This document shows positions 60,920 to 64,000 of a stretch of DNA of 64,000 nucleotides, in pieces. A program made the position numbers and the translations under genes. Position 1 is the first letter of the stretch. Each line of letters opens with the position of its first letter. Under the pieces are notes generated by a model, which worked only from the letters and a program-made list of their open reading frames with translations, was not told the DNA's origin and searched no databases. The stretch comes from Acidaminococcus fermentans DSM 20731 (GTDB lineage: Bacteria; Bacillota; Negativicutes; Acidaminococcales; Acidaminococcaceae): NCBI RefSeq assembly GCF_000025305.1, contig NC_013740.1, positions 248,001 to 312,000 on the forward strand, given 5' to 3'.

Positions 60920-62038
60920 ATGCAGGAAAAGAAAAGAGGGACCCTGGCGGTCCTCACCGGCGGAGGCGATTGTCCCGGTCTGAACGCTGTGATCCGGGCC
61001 GTGGTCAAGACGGCTCTCCATCACGGGTTCCAGATTTACGGCATTTCCAACGGGTTCCATGGGCTGATCTGCAATGACATGAAGCTTATGAGCCTGTCCG
61101 ATGTGTCCGGGATCCTGCCCCGGGGCGGGACCATCCTGGGGACCACCAACCGGGACAACCCCTTCCATTATGCTGCAGGCGAAGATGAAAAGGGCAATGT
61201 AATCTATGAAGACCGGCGGGATGTGGTGGTCCGGAACCTGAAGGACCACGGCATCGATTGTCTGATTGTCATCGGTGGGGACGGCAGCCTGAAAATCGCC
61301 CATGATCTCCATCGGTTCTGTGATGTGAACGTGGTGGGGGTGCCCAAGACCATCGACAATGATCTGCCCTGTACGGAACGGACCTTCGGCTTTGATACGG
61401 CCATGGCCATGGCCACGGAAGCCCTGGACCGGCTCCATACCACGGCGGAATCCCATCACCGGGTCATGGTGCTGGAGGTCATGGGACGGTATGCAGGCTG
61501 GATCGCCCTCCATTCCGGCATTGCAGGAGGAGCGGACGTGATCCTGATCCCGGAAATTCCCTATGACCTGGATGCGGTGATCCGCAAGATCCACCAGCGC
61601 CAGCAGAATGGGAAGAAGTTCAGCATCATTACCGTGGCGGAAGGGGCCAAGCCCATCGGAGGGCAGCTGACCATCGCCCGGATGGTGAAGGAAAGCTTCG
61701 AACCCATCCGGCTGGGAGGGATCGGTGAAAAACTGGCCCGGGAAATCGAGGAGCGGACAGGGATCGAATCCCGCTGCACCGTGCTGGGGTATCTCCAGCG
61801 GGGCGGTTCTCCCACGGCCTATGACCGGGTCCTGTCCACCCGCTACGGGGCGGCGGCAGTGGAAGCCTGCCTGGATGAGGAATACAATGTGATGGTGTCC
61901 CTCCAGGCCAATGCCATCGTCCGGGTGCCCATCGCCCAGGCAGCGTCCAAACCCCATCAGGTGCCGGTGGATTCGGACATCGTCCGGACCGGCCGGGAAC
62001 TGGGGATTTCTTTCGGAGACGAAAAACCGGAAGACTGA
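60920..62038 (+). CDS. pfkA: 6-phosphofructokinase
   Basis: This 372-residue glycolytic kinase starts at MQEKKRGTLAVLTGGGDCPGLNAVIRAVV; the longer frame overlaps the upstream gene. Motifs are IVIGGDGSLKIAHDL, VGVPKTIDNDLPCTERTFGFDTAM, EVMGRYAGWIAL and VLGYLQRGGSPTAYDR. GGDG (Gly at E. coli position 104) indicates ATP as donor, whereas PKTIDND (Lys at position 124) is found in PPi enzymes and in a separate ATP clade. So it is probably ATP-dependent, non-classical type, and likely lacks classical allostery. Confidence 0.9.
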   Translation: MQEKKRGTLAVLTGGGDCPGLNAVIRAVVKTALHHGFQIYGISNGFHGLICNDMKLMSLSDVSGILPRGGTILGTTNRDNPFHYAAGEDEKGNVIYEDRRDVVVRNLKDHGIDCLIVIGGDGSLKIAHDLHRFCDVNVVGVPKTIDNDLPCTERTFGFDTAMAMATEALDRLHTTAESHHRVMVLEVMGRYAGWIALHSGIAGGADVILIPEIPYDLDAVIRKIHQRQQNGKKFSIITVAEGAKPIGGQLTIARMVKESFEPIRLGGIGEKLAREIEERTGIESRCTVLGYLQRGGSPTAYDRVLSTRYGAAAVEACLDEEYNVMVSLQANAIVRVPIAQAASKPHQVPVDSDIVRTGRELGISFGDEKPED

Positions 62039-62053
62039 ATAATAGAAACAAAG

Positions 62054-62116
62054 AAAAAAGAGAAGGACAATTTTTCTTAAACTCTGAGGAAAAATCCGTG
62101 TCTTCTCTTTTTTTTT
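62054..62116 (+). terminator. Terminator of pfkA
   Basis: AAAAAGAGAAGGACA pairs with TGTCTTCTCTTTTT across a 30-base loop, followed by a long T-tract. Confidence 0.7.
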
Positions 62117-62187
62117 ATGGTATTTGCCATATAATGAACAAGTTCTCTTAACCAAAAAGAATTGCAGAAGAAAAAGGAGTGTATGAC

Positions 62188-62991
62188 GTGAGTGAAAATC
62201 TGATTGCCGTCCTGTTGGGCATTGTGGAAGGCCTGACGGAATTTATCCCTGTATCCTCCACCGGCCATATGATCATTGTAGGGCATATGATCGGCTTTGA
62301 GGGCAACCTGGCCAAGATCTTCGACGTGGTGATCCAGCTGGGGGCCATCCTGGCCGTCCTGGTGATTTACAAGGAACGGTTTGCCCGGTTCCTGACCAAA
62401 GAAGGGTGGCAGATGGGCACCGGACTGACCGGCTGGCACATTGCCGCCGGCTGCGTGCCCACCATGGCCTTTGCTTATCTGGTCCACTCCTTCATCAAAA
62501 AATACCTGTTTTCTCCGGCTACGGTGGCTGTGGGCCTGGTGCTGGGAGCCCTTCTGATGATTGTGGCGGAACGGAAGATCCGGGGCCATGAGGCGGAACT
62601 GGTCCAGGATGTGGATCACATCAGCATCCGCCAGGCGCTGTACATCGGCTTCTTCCAGTTCCTGTCCCTGTGGCCCGGGTTCTCCCGGAGCGGGTCCACC
62701 ATGGGAGGTGCCCTGCTGGTGGGGGTGAACCGGAAAGCCGGGGCGGATTTCACTTTCATCATGGCCCTGCCCGTTATGGTGGTGGCCTGTCTGTATGAAC
62801 TGCTGAAGAACATCTCCGCGCTGACAGGAGGAGATCTGGCGGTACTGACCATCGGTTTCGTCACCGCGTTTGTGGTGGGGTACTTCTCCATTGTCTGGTT
62901 TATGAAGTTCCTCCAGCGGTCCACCCTGACCGCTTTCGGGATCTACCGGATCCTCCTGGCCCTGGTGACTGTGTGGTACTTTTATATGTAA
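62188..62991 (+). CDS. uppP: Undecaprenyl-diphosphatase
   Basis: This 267-residue membrane enzyme recycles undecaprenyl pyrophosphate for cell-wall synthesis; it also gives bacitracin tolerance. The start is GTG at 62188, eight bases after AAGGAG. GIVEGLTEFIPVSSTGHMIIVGHMIGFEG holds the first catalytic motif (Glu and Ser), and SLWPGFSRSGSTMGGALLVGVNRKAGADFTFIMALPVM the second (PGxSRSG). Eight membrane segments. It has its own terminator and is followed by the tRNA cluster. Confidence 0.94.
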   Translation: MSENLIAVLLGIVEGLTEFIPVSSTGHMIIVGHMIGFEGNLAKIFDVVIQLGAILAVLVIYKERFARFLTKEGWQMGTGLTGWHIAAGCVPTMAFAYLVHSFIKKYLFSPATVAVGLVLGALLMIVAERKIRGHEAELVQDVDHISIRQALYIGFFQFLSLWPGFSRSGSTMGGALLVGVNRKAGADFTFIMALPVMVVACLYELLKNISALTGGDLAVLTIGFVTAFVVGYFSIVWFMKFLQRSTLTAFGIYRILLALVTVWYFYM

Positions 62992-62996
62992 GAAAG

Positions 62997-63030
62997 CGGG
63001 GGCTGAGGGAGGGCATCAGCCCCCGTTTTT
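62997..63030 (+). terminator. Terminator of uppP
   Basis: CGGGGGCTGA/TCAGCCCCCG with a 9-base loop and T5. Confidence 0.9.
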
Positions 63031-63070
63031 CTGGTTTATAAAATTTCTTACACTTTTTTTAAAAAAGTTG

Positions 63071-63099
63071 TTGACAAAAACCCCAACATCCTTTATACT
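63071..63099 (+). promoter_or_regulatory. Promoter of the tRNA-tuf operon
   Basis: TTGACA, 17 bases, TATACT, 24 bp before the first tRNA. Confidence 0.88.
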
Positions 63100-63122
63100 T
63101 ACACTTGTTACGAACGAAAAGC

Positions 63123-63198
<76 letters not shown>

Positions 63199-63220
63199 AA
63201 TGTTCCTGACAGACAAATGT

Positions 63221-63305
63221 GGAGAGATTCCCGAGTGGTTAAAGGGAGCAGACTGTAAATCTGCCGCCTCTGGCTTCGAAGGTTCGAATCCTTCTCTCTC
63301 CACCA
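63221..63305 (+). tRNA. tRNA-Tyr(GUA)
   Basis: An 85-base class II tRNA with acceptor GGAGAGA/TCTCTCC, anticodon loop CTGTAAA (GTA), a long variable arm and CCA. Confidence 0.95.
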
Positions 63306-63310
63306 AACAT

Positions 63311-63386
<76 letters not shown>

Positions 63387-63389
63387 AAT

Positions 63390-63465
63390 GCTGATGTAGC
63401 TCAGATGGTAGAGCGTATCCTTGGTAAGGATAAGGTCACCAGTTCGATTCTGGTCATCAGCTCCA
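63390..63465 (+). tRNA. tRNA-Thr(GGU)
   Basis: A 76-base cloverleaf with acceptor GCTGATG/CATCAGC, loop TTGGTAA (anticodon GGT) and CCA. Confidence 0.95.
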
Positions 63466-63471
63466 ATTTAT

Positions 63472-63548
63472 GGCGGCGTAGCTCAGTTGGCTAGAGCAGT
63501 CGGTTCATACCCGGCCTGTCCGCGGTTCAAATCCGTGCGCCGCTACCA
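63472..63548 (+). tRNA. tRNA-Met(CAU), elongator
   Basis: A 77-base cloverleaf with acceptor GGCGGCG/CGCCGCT-type pairing, loop TTCATAC (CAT) and CCA. The paired first position rules out an initiator. A lysidine-modified tRNA-Ile cannot be wholly excluded. Confidence 0.87.
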
Positions 63549-63558
63549 TTACCAACAC

Positions 63559-63580
63559 AGCCCCGTAAAGGGGCTATTTT
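63559..63580 (+). terminator. Hairpin between the tRNA cluster and tuf
   Basis: AGCCCC/GGGGCT with a GTAAA loop and ATTTT. It is weak, so part of the transcripts may read into tuf. Confidence 0.55.
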
Positions 63581-63622
63581 AAAATCCAAAAAAATATTCA
63601 GAAAGCGTTGGGAGGTATTCTA

Positions 63623-64000
63623 ATGGCGAAAGAGAAATTTGAAAGAACAAAACCCCATGTAAACATTGGGACCATTGGTCACGTTGACCATGGCAAGACG
63701 ACCCTGACTGCGGCCATCACCAAGGTCCTGTCCGAAACTCCGGGCTGCAAAGCCACTTTCGAAGCTTACGCTGACATCGATAAGGCTCCGGAAGAAAGAG
63801 AACGTGGTATTACCATTAATACCGCCCACGTTGAATATGAAACCGAAACCAGACACTATGCACACGTTGACTGCCCGGGGCACGCTGACTATGTAAAGAA
63901 TATGATCACCGGTGCTGCTCAGATGGACGGTGCCATCCTGGTTGTTTCCGCTGCTGACGGCCCCATGCCTCAGACCCGTGAACACATCCTGCTGGCCCGC
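63623..64000 (+). CDS. tuf: Elongation factor Tu, N-terminal part (runs off the window)
   Basis: The first 126 codons are present, starting at the ATG after [42 protein letters not shown] holds the P-loop GHVDHGKT, followed by the switch region [14 protein letters not shown] and [44 protein letters not shown]. It delivers aminoacyl-tRNA to the ribosome. Codon use is visibly less GC-biased, as expected for one of the most expressed genes. It lies 75 bp after the tRNA cluster, probably in the same operon. Confidence 0.97.
   Translation, partial: MAKEKFERTKPHVNIGTIGHVDHGKTTLTAAITKVLSETPGCKATFEAYADIDKAPEERERGITINTAHVEYETETRHYAHVDCPGHADYVKNMITGAAQMDGAILVVSAADGPMPQTREHILLAR

Overview
The window is a GC-rich bacterial chromosome segment. 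It looks like a Gram-negative Firmicute of the Negativicutes, most plausibly an Acidaminococcus-type amino-acid fermenter; no database search was possible, so this is inference. The grounds are an outer-membrane style gene set (RND pump, large adhesin) beside Firmicute features (a T-box leader, a rlmB-sigH pair, Obg followed by proBA), plus a strong bias towards glutamate, histidine and peptide catabolism.

Layout. 1-1.6 kb: end of a large adhesin and a YbjN-like protein. 1.8-4.1 kb: tRNA-Arg(CCU), an aspartase gene ruined by an internal deletion, lrgAB. 4.2-9.1 kb: M20 peptidase plus YfcC-type carrier, a T-box-controlled BASS transporter, a lipoprotein. 9.2-14.7 kb: a beta-hydroxyacid dehydrogenase, an Fbp-type ABC importer, RidA. 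14.8-18.4 kb: IclR regulator divergent from a ureohydrolase, a FolT-like ECF subunit, azlCD. 18.6-22.2 kb: DUF1015, serC, gltS. 22.4-26.7 kb: LemA and TPM proteins, hydG with a structured leader, a PepSY protein, tRNA-Arg(ACG). 26.9-34 kb: obg, proB, proA and a MacAB-like exporter. 34-47.7 kb: histidine and formimino-group catabolism (hutD, ftcD, fhs, fchA, an IS1182-type transposase, two head-to-head gene remnants, a lyase paralog without the MIO triad, a YuiF-type transporter, hutH, a GlcD-type oxidase). 47.9-57.2 kb: an FG-GAP protein, an RND pump, an SbmA/YddA-type ABC protein, an alanine/glycine symporter. 57.5-64 kb: flavodiiron protein, rlmB, sigH, an orphan BrxF-like P-loop protein, pfkA, uppP and a five-tRNA cluster leading into tuf.

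How the genes fit together. HutH makes urocanate. FtcD moves the formimino group to tetrahydrofolate, FchA deaminates it, and Fhs can recover ATP from 10-formyl-THF; urocanase and imidazolonepropionase are not in the window. Next to this sits a HAL-fold protein with exactly the MIO-forming Ala-Ser-Gly deleted, directly behind the remains of a BCCT (betaine-type) transporter. That pairing suggests an ergothionase-type lyase acting on ergothioneine or another histidine betaine, in a locus whose transporter and sigma-54 regulator have been destroyed by one deletion.

Intergenic DNA is unusually structured. Tandem arrays of 7-bp units of the form N4-GAC (or GTC-N4 on the other strand) recur at six sites with different N4 letters at each. 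Some flank about 145-bp inverted-repeat elements. Terminator hairpins fall into three families that share stem sequence.
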